NCBI GenBank assembly: GCA_015143295.1
Contig: CM026565.1
Location: 11,964,041 to 12,028,040, forward strand
Direction of reading: 5' to 3'
DNA length: 64,000 nucleotides
Source of the DNA: Tetracentron sinense
Taxonomy: Eukaryota > Streptophyta > Magnoliopsida > Trochodendrales > Trochodendraceae
Shown here: piece after piece, positions 46,301-57,494 of the stretch
Layout: each line of letters begins with the position of its first letter
Position numbering within the stretch: position 1 is the stretch's first letter
Translations under genes and position numbers: made by a program
Notes under the pieces: generated by a model
The model's database searches: none
What the model was told of the DNA's origin: nothing
What the model saw: the letters and a program-made list of their open reading frames with translations, nothing else

Positions 46301-48114
46301 TAATTCATTTTATTCATCTCCGGTCGCTCTCATCATCTCCGACCAGTAGCTCACCATTACTTCTCTTAGGTAATCTCAACCTCTTTTCTGCGCCTCTCTT
46401 CTAATCCCTCTCTTGATTTGAGTTTTAGATTTAGATCTAGATCTAGATCCAGAACTCTAAATTTTACTTTCCTCTTTGTTTTATTTTATTTTTGTTTTCT
46501 GTTTTCTTTCTCTCAGAGCCGGGAAGATCTAATTCTCCGGTCATCTGCTGGGGCATCAGTACTGCACATCGGCGGCCACGCCAAGCAGCTTCTCCCATTG
46601 TTATATTTTATTTTTATTTTTTATTTTACTTCTTTATTAATCTGTAATTAAGTTTGAGACTGAGTTCCTCTTCCCTGATTCGAAGCAGCAGCTCCACCAT
46701 CACCACCTCCTTCTACACTCAACCTCGGTCAGGTAACTCCTTCCCTTTTCTTAATTCCTTTCTTCTGAATTTATGTGTTGTGTGTGGTTGTTTGGAGATC
46801 TTAGATCAGAGGGACTATTAATCTTTAGGGATTTTATTCAGATTCGAGTTAATCAAGATGTGAGACCATTTCTTTTGGTCTGGTCTTGTTCAAAACGTGA
46901 ATTTAGGGATCCGTTTTGTTCAGGATCAGGATACCAGTAGTCCCTAGGTGCTTGTTTAGCATAAGATTAAAAGTCCCTGATTACTGTATTGTGTTCATCT
47001 TCCTAGATCTTTGCCAAAGCTGATCTCATCTTTCAATATTGGACCAAAGCCAGTTAACCATGATTCTCGTCACTGGGTAATGGGTATTGGCACAGTAGCT
47101 TTGCACCGACCTTTAGTTTAATTTTAGTTTAAACCACATTTAATTTAATAATTTAAACTGTAAACTGTAGACCTTTTTAGATGTAGCGAAAAGGGAAGCC
47201 CATGGGCCCAATTAGTTTAGGCCCACTAAGCCTAAATCAAGCCCTATTTTTTAAGGGCCCAATTGGTTAGGGCCTAGCGAGTCCGATTCTCATTCTGGCT
47301 TATTTATATTTATTGTAATTTGTTCCATGTATGTACAATTGCAAATTATAGGATTAGGCCATAGTTTATTTTTCCTTTTTGCCTACCTTGGTCGCTTAGG
47401 TGGATTCTTATCCTAATCAACTTGCCTACCCCGTTAATTAGTCCTCCGAAATGAGGTTATAACCCACCATTAAAAAATCAAAAAAATGCAAAACAACAAA
47501 AACATTTAAAAAACCCACAAAATTCAAAAGGACCTACCCTAATAAATGAACGCCCCCTATCGTTCCCCCATGAGCACCTAGCTACGCAACTAACTCCTGG
47601 AATGAGATTCATAAATCTCAATTTCACTTCCCCCAACTCAAGCACGAGTTGGAAGTGACCACACTTTGAAACGTGTATAAAAACAGTCATCACCCCAAAC
47701 TACTATTAGGGTCTGAATCCGACTAACCAGATAACTAGGCAGCCCGAGCCAGGGTTCTACCCCAACCTAGGATAGAACTTTTACAGCCCACTTATGCTTG
47801 ATTAGCAAATTATCAATTGTTTAGGAAATTTTTAAGTGATTTTAAATGTTTGGCTTAGACATAATGAGTAGGTAACTATCATTGGATGGGGGTCCTAGGG
47901 TGCCTAACCCCTTCCCTAGGACTTAAATAGATCTCTTACCTACACTACTTTGGTTCGTAGGCCCCTTATCTTGGATTATCTCGGGATCCTGTTATCCCTT
48001 CCAAAGCAGGTGGCGACTTTTCAAATAAGTTTAGCGTTATTCCTCTACTCTCAGGCCTTACCTTTACCTATAAAGTTAAGAGGGGAGGAAAGGTGGTAAA
48101 TTTATGTGCTTACA
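43310..48114 (+). repeat. 3' LTR of element A, split by solo LTR G
   Basis: It starts TGAACACCCC just after the purine tract and ends ATGTGCTTACA. Without the insertion it is about 2.64 kb. The part after about 45840 is rich in ctc and ttc and looks superficially like a gene start, but its position within the LTR and lack of a sustained frame argue against a host gene. Only the last 440 bases can be checked against the other copy. Confidence 0.75.
43481..45636 (-). repeat. Solo LTR G inserted in the 3' LTR of element A
   Basis: The ends are TGTAGGGGGATCC and GTCTAACA in window order, with target duplication gagag (43476-43480 and 45637-45641). Length is 2156 bases. The TATA-like box on the minus strand (near 43950) sets the orientation. 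It could belong to a Ty1/copia family of SIRE type; this is a weak guess. Confidence 0.88.
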
Positions 48115-49467
48115 ATATTCACACATTGTCTTCTACATTGGATAACATATTAAAAGTATCTCATTATATGAGACAATTTTGTCCCTTAGGTAACATTGTA
48201 GGAAAACCATACAATTAGTTTTTAACTAATTGCTAAGGTTTTCCGGTTCTTTGTAAACCTAAATTTGTTTTAAGTTATTCAGGATACATCTGGACAATCT
48301 ATTCGTATTAACTTACACATTGTTAGTTCCATATGATGGAGTGATGACCTTAATCACTAAGAAAAATGTCTCTTGACTAAGATGTGGATATAAGTAAGAA
48401 GTACTTATATTGCAACAGGATCGCTCAATGGATAACCTTAGAAATATACTGTCTATATATTTAGGGTAGTCCATTTGATAGATTGTCCTTAACCTGGGAG
48501 GTCAACATCTTCTCTAGTATTTGTCTATATAGCTTTGATGTAGCAAATCATCAATGTCCAACACACCGGACTGAATACGGGCTTGTTGGGTAATGTATAC
48601 TATACTAGAAGAAGTGTGTCTATACTCAACAAGGATTCCACCACTCTATTAAGTTGATATTTGTCAAACCGGACTTGGAAAACCAGTGCTAGTATTTGTC
48701 GATAAAATGGTTTTATCAAGAAGTTTATTTTCTAAATAAAAGGAATATAATTATTATTATAATTTCATTTAAAGAATTTTTAAAAATAGTTTTAAAAGCC
48801 CAAGATTGATTAAAAGTATCAAAGAGAAAGGGCTCTCATTATAAGTTAGAGATTACAGACAGTATAAGATATTGTCCCGTAAGCTTATAACAATATTGGA
48901 AGTGGAAGGACGCATCTGTAAACAAATCTTGTAATAGAAATACCTGCAAGTAATTCTCTAATTTCTAGGGGTTAGTCACATTGTGTTAATGGACATTATT
49001 GTGATTAGTGGAAGTCCAAGGACATAGATAAAATTCTATAATCCTAATGGTGTTATAGGAAAGTGTTTCCTAGTAATAAGGCTTTAACCAAAAAGGCTAA
49101 GCACTTGGTACACAACCGGAAATAGGAGATCCCGATCCCACACACTAGGACCTTCTTAAAGCTTTTAATTTAATTATTAATTAAATTAATTAATTTCTCT
49201 AAGTAAATCACTATATGGTATAGTGAAGCTCTAATAGGTGAAATCACATAGGATGTGATTAACCATATTGGTAGGACCCATTGATTATTTTGATAAAGAT
49301 CAAATGATGACCAAAGGAGTTTGGAACTCCTTAAGGGGTGTGTAGAAGTGGGGCCCACCTAGGGTGGGATGCCCACTTCATTATGGAACCTTATCTCTTT
49401 AGCTAGCTGGTAATTCTTATCTCCTAATAGTTAGGAATAAGATTACTTGGTTACTAATTAATGTTTC
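48115..49467 (+). repeat. Probable fragment of a copia-like long LTR
   Basis: No gene was seen. Motifs such as gtgggatgcccacttc and the run of 'ctcttgactaagatgtggatataag' recall the complement of LTR G, which suggests a related LTR in plus orientation. The similarity is partial and the left end is not defined. The 3' side is cut by the insertion of element H. Confidence 0.4.
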
Positions 49468-49569
49468 TGTAAGGGATACTTTTCGTAAAACAACAAACTC
49501 AGTGACAACGAGCATGCTTCTAGTGTCACGACATTGAATGAGGGACTCGTAATCCTTTGGAGTTTATTT

Positions 49570-49760
49570 GCGTTGTTCTCTCAATAACGTGTTCGTTGTC
49601 TAAAAGACAACGGGACTGTTGTCGAAAAGACAACGAGAACGTTGTCTGAAGGACAATGGGGCGTTGTTCTCTCAACGTGTTCGTTGTCTAAAAGACAACG
49701 GGACTGTTGTCGAAAGAACAACAAGCCCGTTACCAATTAGATAATGAACCCGTAGTGACG
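49570..49760. repeat. Cluster of CGTTGTC / GACAACG hairpins in LTR H
   Basis: Four to five dyads such as CGTTGTCTaaaAGACAACG and GTTGTCgaaaaGACAAC occur in tandem. A near-duplicate block of about 60 bases appears twice. Confidence 0.85.
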
Positions 49761-50066
49761 GAAACAACGATCTCGTCAAGTTATGATAACGGACCCGTAT
49801 TTCTGTCAATAACGAAACTAATCAGCAGGATCCTGTAATCGAGAAGTAATCATTCCTTTCTGAGGGTAGATGAAAAGCACTGAGTTAGCATTTAATGCCA
49901 GTCATTTCAATCGAGTTCCTACCCCTTACCTGCTCTGCACTGCGTGCTGATACGCATGCAATACGTACAGCTCAAAATCTATCCAACATGTTTCGTGATG
50001 AGTAGGAGGTAGAGAACACAGGCAGTATGGCCATGAGTGATCGCCTACGGCCAGGAGGAAGGGACC

Positions 50067-50074
50067 TATAAATA
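50067..50074 (+). promoter_or_regulatory. TATA box of LTR H
   Basis: TATAAATA lies about 260 bases before the LTR end, after the hairpin cluster. Confidence 0.65.
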
Positions 50075-50332
50075 CTCTTAGAAACAGTGTGTGAAAGGAA
50101 GAGGAAAAAAAGGAAAAACCAACTAAAACTGATCAACTCCTAATCCTCATCTTCTTTACTGTTCTTCATCTCCTTCACATATTGACTTTGGCATCGGAGT
50201 ACAGGTTGGGGTGCACACCCTCCTCGTCATCTTCATCAACAGTTGGGGTCTTACTATCTTCCTTCGACCGATGATCCATATTGCAAAGCATCTGTTGATA
50301 CGTGTACTCTCCAGAAAATTCCCACACAAAAA

Positions 50333-50351
50333 TTGGCGCCGTCTATGGGAA
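50333..50351 (+). other. Primer binding site of element H
   Basis: TTGGCGCCGTCTATGGGAA is the form typical for Tat/Athila-group elements of plants. Confidence 0.85.
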
Positions 50352-50407
50352 ACTTCTTTTTTCTAAAAACGAACCTCCCTTCGCTCATTCTACTCTCTTC
50401 AGTTAGC

Positions 50408-52005
50408 ATGGCTGATCAGACCCCTCAGTCTGCAGTTGAAAATCAAGCCCCTCAAACCATTCTATCCACCCCTTCTACCGTGCAGACCAGACTCGAGCTA
50501 CCTACCGGACAACCTGAAAGACCCATGTCCACATCTGACCCAATCTTACTGTTGTTGCAACAGCAACAGGCCACTCTAGCCCAGATAGTCAGCCAACAAC
50601 AGGTGTTACAAGAAAGACTTGATGCCCTGGAGCACAGCGGACTGGAGATCGATGACGAGCCTCCTAAGGAGCATCCTGTAGTTCGTAAGCTTGATTTCCC
50701 TTCCTATCCTCCTCTTAGAGCAGCAAGACCAACCTCGCCAACAGCACAAGAGAGTCCTGAAAGAAGATTTACACTCGTCCACTCTGCTGAAGAAGTTGTT
50801 CCTCCTCATTCGCTCTCTGCTCGTGCTGTGCAGTAAAGCCCTCAGAAGACGGGCCTGACCCTTAAGGACGTAGAAACTATGATCAACGCTCGAGTCAAAA
50901 GCACAACGAGCGGGACCTCTCTCGACCTGTATTCCCAAAAATTCAAAGACGAAGAGGAGACTTCCCCTTTTTCTAAGGAGATCATTGAATCTTACACCCC
51001 GTCAAAATTCATGGTACCCAATTTTGTCAAGTTCGACGGAAGGAAAGATCCTATTGACCACCTGACTGACTTCAGGAATACAATGGCTGTCCGCAACCCG
51101 GATGACAACCTCCTCTGCAAAGCCTTCCCTAGCAGCTTGACTGGAGCGGCGGCGAGATGGTTTCGTAATCTAGCCCCTGGATCAATCAAGTGTATGGCTG
51201 ATCTCAGGTCAGCTTTTATTGACCAATATATTATCAACAAAAAGAAGAAAGCAGGTGCAGATTCAATCTTCACTATGCGAATGAAACCGACGGAGCCTCT
51301 CCGAGATTTTATTCAGCGTTTCACCGATGAAGTCTCCAGGATCGATAAAATCGAGGACTGTACCTGCATAGCCACCTTCAAGAATGCCGTGCACAGGAAC
51401 TCAAAGATCTACGAATCTCTTGTCCTTGATTGTCCTACTAAGATGGATGAGCTGATAGTCCGTGCTTCGAAGTACGGGAGACTGGAGGACGATATCGCAG
51501 TAACAACGAGACCCAGAGCGTGAGGAGTAGATGTTGTAGAATGGAGAAACAAGTCGTCCTCAAAGAAGGGGAAAAGGCCAAAGTATGAATCATCTTCTAG
51601 TGGCGATGAACCATGGTGGCGAGCACGACGAGAAAAGGTTGTATATGTGGAGTGGCAAGGTGAACCGGACCGGCATTCGTTTGGAGTCTACCAAACCCTA
51701 GATCCGCAGAGCAAGACGAAGTCACATCCCAACTCCCAGCGTCAGGACAGCCGTACTTATCAGAGACGGGAAGAGCCCGGACATAACGAGAAAAGGGAAA
51801 ACCGGACAATGGAAATGCGTTCTTTTGCATCTCGTGCTGGTCAAATTAATTTCACGACTAGCCCGGCAACAATTATAAGAACGATGGAAGACAAACCCTA
51901 CTTCGAATGGCCTGCACGAAGTGTTCGTGATGTCACCTCGGGACCCCGAGCGTATGAGTATTGTCATTATTACAAATGTCACGGACATCTTACAAATCAT
52001 TGTCG
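50408..52005 (+). pseudogene. gag region of element H (fossil)
   Basis: It starts MADQTPQSAVENQ with a Gln-rich stretch. The Tat gag core follows: FMVPNFVKFDGRKDPIDHL, 'FPSSLTGAAARWFRNL' and 'LRDFIQRFTDEVSRI' at 50879-51523. A zinc-finger-like CHYYKCHGHLTNHC lies near 51957-52000. The region is broken into several frames. Confidence 0.8.
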
Positions 52006-52379
52006 AATTTTGAGGGAGTATCTAGAGAGGTTGGTCCGCGAAGGTTATCTGGGGGAGTATGTAGTTTCTGGAAATGGAGCAGGACGTATTGCCGACCCAT
52101 CTATTCGGCCTCATGAAGAAGGACCCCCTAATAATCCGGGTTCAAGTGGTGGAGAAGCACCCAGGGGAGTCATTAATGTCATCCATCATGCCCGAGTGCC
52201 GGAGATAGATATAGAACAGCAGTTCAGAGCCAAGGTAAGAAAGTTGTCCCATGTCGCCAAAGTCTGTCAAGTACGACCAGCAACGAGAGGAATTGAGCAT
52301 GCCCTTTCCTTCACCGATCAGGACATGACAACTGTAGTACGACCTCACTATGATGCTCTCGTTCTGACTATGCGGAATG

Positions 52380-52740
52380 GCAACTTCGATATCAGGTGAG
52401 TGCTCGTTGATTCCGGGAGTGGGGTAGACATTCTTTACTTCCATGCTTTCACTAAGATGAAGCTGGACCCGGCAGTTCTCGTTGCTGCTCAGACTCCGTT
52501 GGTAGGGTTCGACGAAAGCTCGATGTAGCCCATGAGGGAAGTCGTCTTGCCAGTGAAAGCTGGGCCAATCGTCTTGTCCACACGATTCTCTGTTGTCGAT
52601 GCACCGTCCCCATACAACGTCATCTTAGGACGATGGTGGACTGAGAGCTGTCCCGTCCTCTTATTACTAAGTGCTGAAATTTCCTACTCAAGACGGACCA
52701 AGAGAGATTTGAGGAGATCAGCTGGCGTCACAGAAGTGTG
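52380..52740 (+). pseudogene. Protease region of element H (fossil)
   Basis: The active-site motif VLVDSGSGVDILY and the later 'YNVILGRWW' stretch mark a Ty3/gypsy aspartic protease of Tat type. Confidence 0.75.
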
Positions 52741-52869
52741 ATTATACTCCGCCCGAACTACCCAAATAGCAGTTACAGATCGGGTCCACGGAGGGTGAAA
52801 GCTCGGGAGAACCGCAAGCAAATCCCTCCGTTGAACCCACAAAGCTCGTCAACCTTGGGACGGAGGATG

Positions 52870-54290
52870 AACCCAAGGTGTTACAGATTGGGACCAGTTT
52901 GACACTGAACAAGGAATCAAAGCTGCTAAATTTTTTGAGAAAGATTCTTGATGTTTTTGCCTGGTCCCACAAAGACATGACGGGGATCAACCCTGAAGTC
53001 ATCTGCCACCACCTCAATGTTGATCCCGTTGTTAACCCCGTCAAACGAAAGCCCCGGAGGCTTGCTCCAGCGTACCATGAGGCCGTCAATGAAGAAATTG
53101 ATAAGCTCATTCAATACGGTTTCATTCGAGAAGTTCAATATCTGGAATGGATAGCTAATGTAATAGCCGTACCAAAAAAGAATGGGAAAGTAAGGGTCTG
53201 TATTGATTTCACTAGTGTTAACAAAGCTTGTCCAAAAGACTTTTTCCCAATTCCCCGAATCGATAGACTTATCACTGCTACCGCTGGTCACGAGATGTTA
53301 TCCTTCATGGATGGATACTCGGGTTACAATCAAATTCTCTTAGCTAAGGATGACCAAGAAAAGACGGCCTTCATCACGGAACGGGGACTATTCTGTTACC
53401 GGGTCATGCCTTTTGGATTGAAGAACGCTGGAGCCACCTACCAACGGTTGATGAATTTAATGTTTGGACCCTTGCTCGGCAAATCAGTGGAGGTGTATAT
53501 AGACGACATCGTTGGGAAATTCGAACTCGAGTTTCTCTTGTAACCAACCTGATGGAGCCGTTCTCTATTCTGCGTACTTTTAATTTGAAGTTGAATCCTG
53601 AGAAATGTATTTTCGGCGTCACCTCCGGCAAATTTCTTAGCTACCTCGTTAGTCAACGGGACATCGAAGCAAATCCAGCGCAAATCCATGCTTTGATAAA
53701 TATGCCAGAACCAAAGAAGAAAAAAGAGGTCCAGAAATTAACGGGATGCATCGCCGCTCTCAATCGGTTTATATCAAAGTCTTCTGATCGTTGCAAGCCG
53801 TTGTTCGAATTGTTGAGAAAAGATTCGGTGTTCAGATGGACCGAGGAATGTTCCCAATCCTTTGCTGCCTTGAAGAAATATCTCGGCTCTGCTCCGATTC
53901 TCTCTGTGCCTGAACCTGGTGAAGTGCTGTATCTCTACCTCTCTGTCTCAGAGTGAGCCATTGGCTCAGTGCTGCTCAGAAGTCATGATGGTACGGAGAA
54001 GCCTATATATTTCATCAGCAAAACCTTCCACAAGGCAGAATCCAATTATAGCAAGCTGGAGAAGGTAGGTTTGGCTCTTGTTTTTTCTGCTGAAAAATTA
54101 CATCCTTATTTTCAGGCCCATACCATCATTGTTATCACCACATATCCATTGAAAAACATGTTGGGACGGCCTGAGACTGCTGGGCGAATGTCGAAATGGG
54201 CAGTAGCACTCAGCGAGTTCGATATCCAATACCGGGCCAGGATCTCTAAAAAGGGGCAGGCCGTGGCAAGCTTTCTAGCCGATTTCCCCA
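52870..54290 (+). pseudogene. Reverse transcriptase and RNase H region of element H (fossil)
   Basis: RT motifs include 'AVPKKNGKVRVCIDFTSVNKA', 'FMDGYSGYNQI', 'YRVMPFGLKNAGATYQRLMN' and YIDD near 53502. RNase H follows with 'KPIYFISKTFHKAESNYSKLEK' near 53995-54070. It is broken. Confidence 0.85.
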
Positions 54291-54399
54291 TAGAGGAGAT
54301 CGAAACAGAAGTAGATCCGGATCGGCATGAACTTTCGGACGATGTGGAAGACGAAACCAAAATAGACAACGAAGCGGAAGGTGGGGACGAATTGACAAC

Positions 54400-54760
54400 A
54401 TGGAGTGACTGGGTCTTGTACGTCGATGGGTCATCTAATGTCAGCGGCTCCAGACTTGGCACTGTGCTCATTAGCCCAGATAATGTTAAAGTACAGAAGC
54501 TGACACGTCTTGGCTTCACTGCCTCCAATAATGAAGCCGAATATGAAGCGTTGATACTCGGGTTACAAAGTGCATGAGAATTGGGGATCTCTATGCTAAG
54601 GGTGTTCTGTGATTCGTAACTTGTGGTGAACAAGCTTAATGGTGTCTATGAATGCCGGGACGATCGAATGAAGCGCTATGCTACGCTTTTACGAGAACAA
54701 TGAGATGCCTTCAACGTCATTGAGATTAAGCATGTTCGAAGGGATGATAACAGGCACGCT
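54400..54760 (+). pseudogene. Second (archaeal-type) RNase H of element H (fossil)
   Basis: The motif WVLYVDGSSNVSGSRLG and the downstream 'ASNNEAEYEALILGL' are the hallmark of the additional RNase H found in Tat-lineage elements between RNase H and integrase. It is the main reason for the Tat assignment. Confidence 0.82.
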
Positions 54761-54766
54761 GATGCG

Positions 54767-56134
54767 TTGGCATACCTTGCCTCGATGTTGCAAGCTAATG
54801 AGCCAAAGGCTATACATGTGGAATATAAGGAATATCCATCCATCGACCTGCGGTCACAACAAGAGCTGTTATTCGTTAACCAGGTGCCGAGCTGGATGAC
54901 GGGTTTAATAGCTTACTTAAAAGGCGGAGTCCTCCCTATCGACCTAAGAGAATCAAGGTGTATACAGTATAAACCTCGTCGATACACTCTTGTACACGGA
55001 GAACTGTATCAGAAATCTTTCGGAGGACCTCTCTTGAAGTGCGTTCATCCTGAAGACGTGGAGAAGATCTTAGTTGAGCTACACGAAGGAATATGCGGCA
55101 TCCATTCAGGAGGACGGACTATCGCCCATCGTGCTATTGGACAAGGATATTTCTGGCCCTATATGCAAGCTGATGCTCAGAGGTATGTACAAAAGTGCAG
55201 TCAATGCCAGCGCCATGCTCAATTGATTCATACTCCTGCTCCGGAACTCAGTACCGTGTCTCAACCTTGGCCATTCGCTCGTTGGGGACTTGATATTGTG
55301 GGACCTTTTCCCAGAGCTCCTGGCAATTTAACTTTCCTTTTGGTGGCTACGGATTACTTCTCCCGGTGGATCGAAGCTATTCCCCTAGCACGAATCAGAG
55401 AACAAGAGGTGAAGAAATTCCTATGGGAACACATCATTTGCAGATTCGGCATTCCGCAGTCCATCATTTCTGACAACAGGAAGCAGTTCACCGGAAGAAT
55501 CATTGCTGAATTTTGCCAGGAATTGAAGATCAAGCACATCTTCTCATCTCCTTACTATCCTCAAGGGAATGGTCTTGCTGAAGCAGCTAACAAGAATATT
55601 CTGAATGCTCTCAAGAGAAGGCTGGAAGACTCCAAGGGGAAGTGGACTAGTGAATTGCATAACGTGCTGTGGGGATATAGGACAACGCCGCGAAGCCCTA
55701 CAAATGAAATCCCGTTCTCCTTGGCGTATGGGATGGAGGCCGTTATTCTCACCGAGGTCTGTCTACCAACGATTCGTTCTCGGAAGAAGGATGGGAAGAA
55801 GGACAAAAACGTTGAGCTGATGGCCATTCATTTGGATTTGCTGGAAGAAAAACGGGAAGATGCCAATATCCAGATGAAACGGTATCAGCAGCAGCTACGG
55901 AAGGCATACAGCAAGAAAGTACGGAAGAGAGTACTTCAAGTCGGAGATCTCGTTCTTCGAAAAGTTTTCCAGAACACTCGAGAAGTCAATAGCGGAAAGC
56001 TGGGGCCTAACTGGGAAGGACCGTATATCGTGGACCGTCTTGGGAGTCTCGGTGTATATTATCTTAAAGACTTACAAGGTAATATAGTTCAGAAGTCGTG
56101 GAACATTATGAATTTAAAACAATTCTTCCAGTGA
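54767..56134 (+). CDS. Integrase of element H
   Basis: This open frame of 455 codons covers the zinc region (LHEGICGIHSGGRTIAH .. CSQCQRHAQ) and the catalytic core with aspartates in 'RWGLDIVGPFP' and 'SIISDNRKQFTG'. The glutamate-bearing region and 'NEIPFSLAYGMEAVI' follow. The C-terminal 'GDLVLRKVFQNTREVNSGKLGPNWEGPYIV' segment leads to the stop. The true N-terminus is uncertain because the upstream part is continuous with RNase H in intact relatives. No chromodomain follows. Confidence 0.85.
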   Translation: MAYLASMLQANEPKAIHVEYKEYPSIDLRSQQELLFVNQVPSWMTGLIAYLKGGVLPIDLRESRCIQYKPRRYTLVHGELYQKSFGGPLLKCVHPEDVEKILVELHEGICGIHSGGRTIAHRAIGQGYFWPYMQADAQRYVQKCSQCQRHAQLIHTPAPELSTVSQPWPFARWGLDIVGPFPRAPGNLTFLLVATDYFSRWIEAIPLARIREQEVKKFLWEHIICRFGIPQSIISDNRKQFTGRIIAEFCQELKIKHIFSSPYYPQGNGLAEAANKNILNALKRRLEDSKGKWTSELHNVLWGYRTTPRSPTNEIPFSLAYGMEAVILTEVCLPTIRSRKKDGKKDKNVELMAIHLDLLEEKREDANIQMKRYQQQLRKAYSKKVRKRVLQVGDLVLRKVFQNTREVNSGKLGPNWEGPYIVDRLGSLGVYYLKDLQGNIVQKSWNIMNLKQFFQ

Positions 56135-56928
56135 AACAATGTGTCATGAGTACATGGTCAAACTTCTTCCTTTTATCCGGTGCTTAGTAAAATATTATAA
56201 ATGCATTGCAACATCGAGTGATAGTTCATACGAACTGGGTACTCACCACGGGACACATGTGGCTCATCCAAAGGAATTGCCATCTGAGCAAACCGGTGGC
56301 TTATACTAATGGAATGTCCTCTGAGCATGGTGTCCCACCACGAGTTCACCGTACGTTCACCCTTTTTGAATTATCATTTGTCAAGAGTACATTCATAATA
56401 TATTACGCTATCTAACCTGCGTACTCTCTAAACTTAAAAGAACGACCACGATCTATACGTTCTATTATTTAAAGGATCTTGAGACGTTATTGTGTTTTGC
56501 ATTTATCATAATCGAGACGTCTTGACATGTGATAATTAATTGTATTCTTGTTTGTTTCTGGACGAGACGTCCTTTGGTACGAGCGATCACAACGCATTGG
56601 TGGAGAAATGAAAATTGTAGATTTTCTATTAAACAACTATTAACAATCACGGGGATCATACAATGTCGTAACAAGAAACAAAAACAAGGAGTGAGAGTGA
56701 AGAGAGATCAGCCCTCGACGATTTCGACTACAACGGCCCCATTGGGAACATTGCCAGAAGAGCTGAAGGAGATTCGACCGGCACCTCGGGTAAGACGGGA
56801 GAAGGACCAGCTGGTAATGGAGGTTGTACCCGTCCTTGCACTTCAGGCTCTTCATCGAGCAAGACTTCCTGACCTACGGCTTCAGAACGAGTTGTCTCGT
56901 CCTTCAACCGTTGTGGAGATTCCACCAG
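56135..56928 (+). other. Post-pol spacer of element H
   Basis: No convincing gene was seen. The 142-residue plus frame at 56529-56957 has no motif and partly overlaps the antisense gene. Confidence 0.5.
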
Positions 56929-57444
56929 TCATCCTGACTCTCGGAGTTCGTTCATAAGTTCTCTCTCCGTCTCAGCCCGGTCTTCGGCAATCAATCGATC
57001 CATTACTGTCTGGAAATGGGCTCGAAGAGATTCCGTTAGCGCTTCTTTGGCAGCCTTAATCTCTTCATCCTTCGCAGCAGCAGCTTCCTCGAGTTGTTTC
57101 GCCAGGGCTTCTTTTTCTGCCTCAGCTGCTTCAAGCCGTTGTCGAAGAGTGTTCGCAACGTCGTCCAGTTCGCTGATCCGAAGGACGGATCTCTCGGCCT
57201 GCTCTAACGCCGCCTTCTCTTCTTCCTTCGCTCTGCGAGCGTCCTCCTGAGCCTTGTCACGTTGTTTGATAGCTGAGGCAAGTGAGCCTGTGACTTTGCG
57301 AAGATCGGATTCAACGGACATCAGCTTATGATTCAGCCGCTTCGCCTCCTCTGCATTTCTCTTCTCCAGATCGAGGACCTTGTCCCTCAAACCGTTTGCA
57401 GTACGTCTATTCTCGTTACTAATTTCGTACATCCCCGCGAGCAT
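56929..57444 (-). CDS. Antisense coiled-coil frame downstream of pol in element H
   Basis: A 171-codon minus-strand frame begins MLAGMYEISNENRR and is dominated by Glu, Lys, Ala and Leu with heptad-like spacing (about residues 25-130), predicting a long coiled coil. It ends RELMNELRESG. Tat elements such as Grande are known to carry an antisense frame in this place, so it is probably an element gene and not host sequence. Function is unknown. It is likely preceded by the frame at 57495-57852, across a short GT..AG gap. Confidence 0.65.
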   Translation of the reverse strand: MLAGMYEISNENRRTANGLRDKVLDLEKRNAEEAKRLNHKLMSVESDLRKVTGSLASAIKQRDKAQEDARRAKEEEKAALEQAERSVLRISELDDVANTLRQRLEAAEAEKEALAKQLEEAAAAKDEEIKAAKEALTESLRAHFQTVMDRLIAEDRAETERELMNELRESG

Positions 57445-57494
57445 GTTCCCCAGCTACCAAAAAAGGGGGGAGGGAGAGTCAATCGCGTATCAGG

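Larger units (their letters stand above)
1..48114 (+). mobile_element. Element A: non-coding LTR retrotransposon (LARD-like), interrupted, 5' end outside window
   Basis: The element is present as three segments (1-2707, 23053-25479, 40540-48114) separated by elements B and E. Bases 1-439 match 47675-48114, which shows the 3' end of the 5' LTR and the 3' end of the 3' LTR. A primer-site-like stretch follows the first copy, and a purine tract precedes the second LTR. The summed internal sequence is about 7.4 kb and shows no gag, protease, reverse transcriptase or integrase motif on either strand. I therefore infer a large retrotransposon derivative mobilised in trans. The primer-site type, the aaagaggggcaact purine tract and the repeated 'gcctcatt..gcaaaaattatgcga' blocks recall Ogre/Tat elements; this is from memory of the family. 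By eye the LTR ends differ at about one base in ten, so this is the oldest layer in the window. Confidence 0.75.
49468..50328 (+). repeat. 5' LTR of element H
   Basis: The start at TGTAAGGGATAC is inferred; the end lies in the cacaca just before the primer site. It holds a cluster of gttgtct..agacaac hairpins (about 49570-49760) and a TATA box. The boundaries rest on one copy. Confidence 0.65.

Noticed and set aside
45840-46660. CT-rich stretch with Ser/Phe-rich frames resembling the first exon of a host gene
   Set aside because: It lies inside the 3' LTR of element A, has no sustained frame and no recognised domain.
57047-57250. Ala/Ser-rich plus-strand frame
   Set aside because: It is the shadow of the antisense coiled-coil frame of element H.
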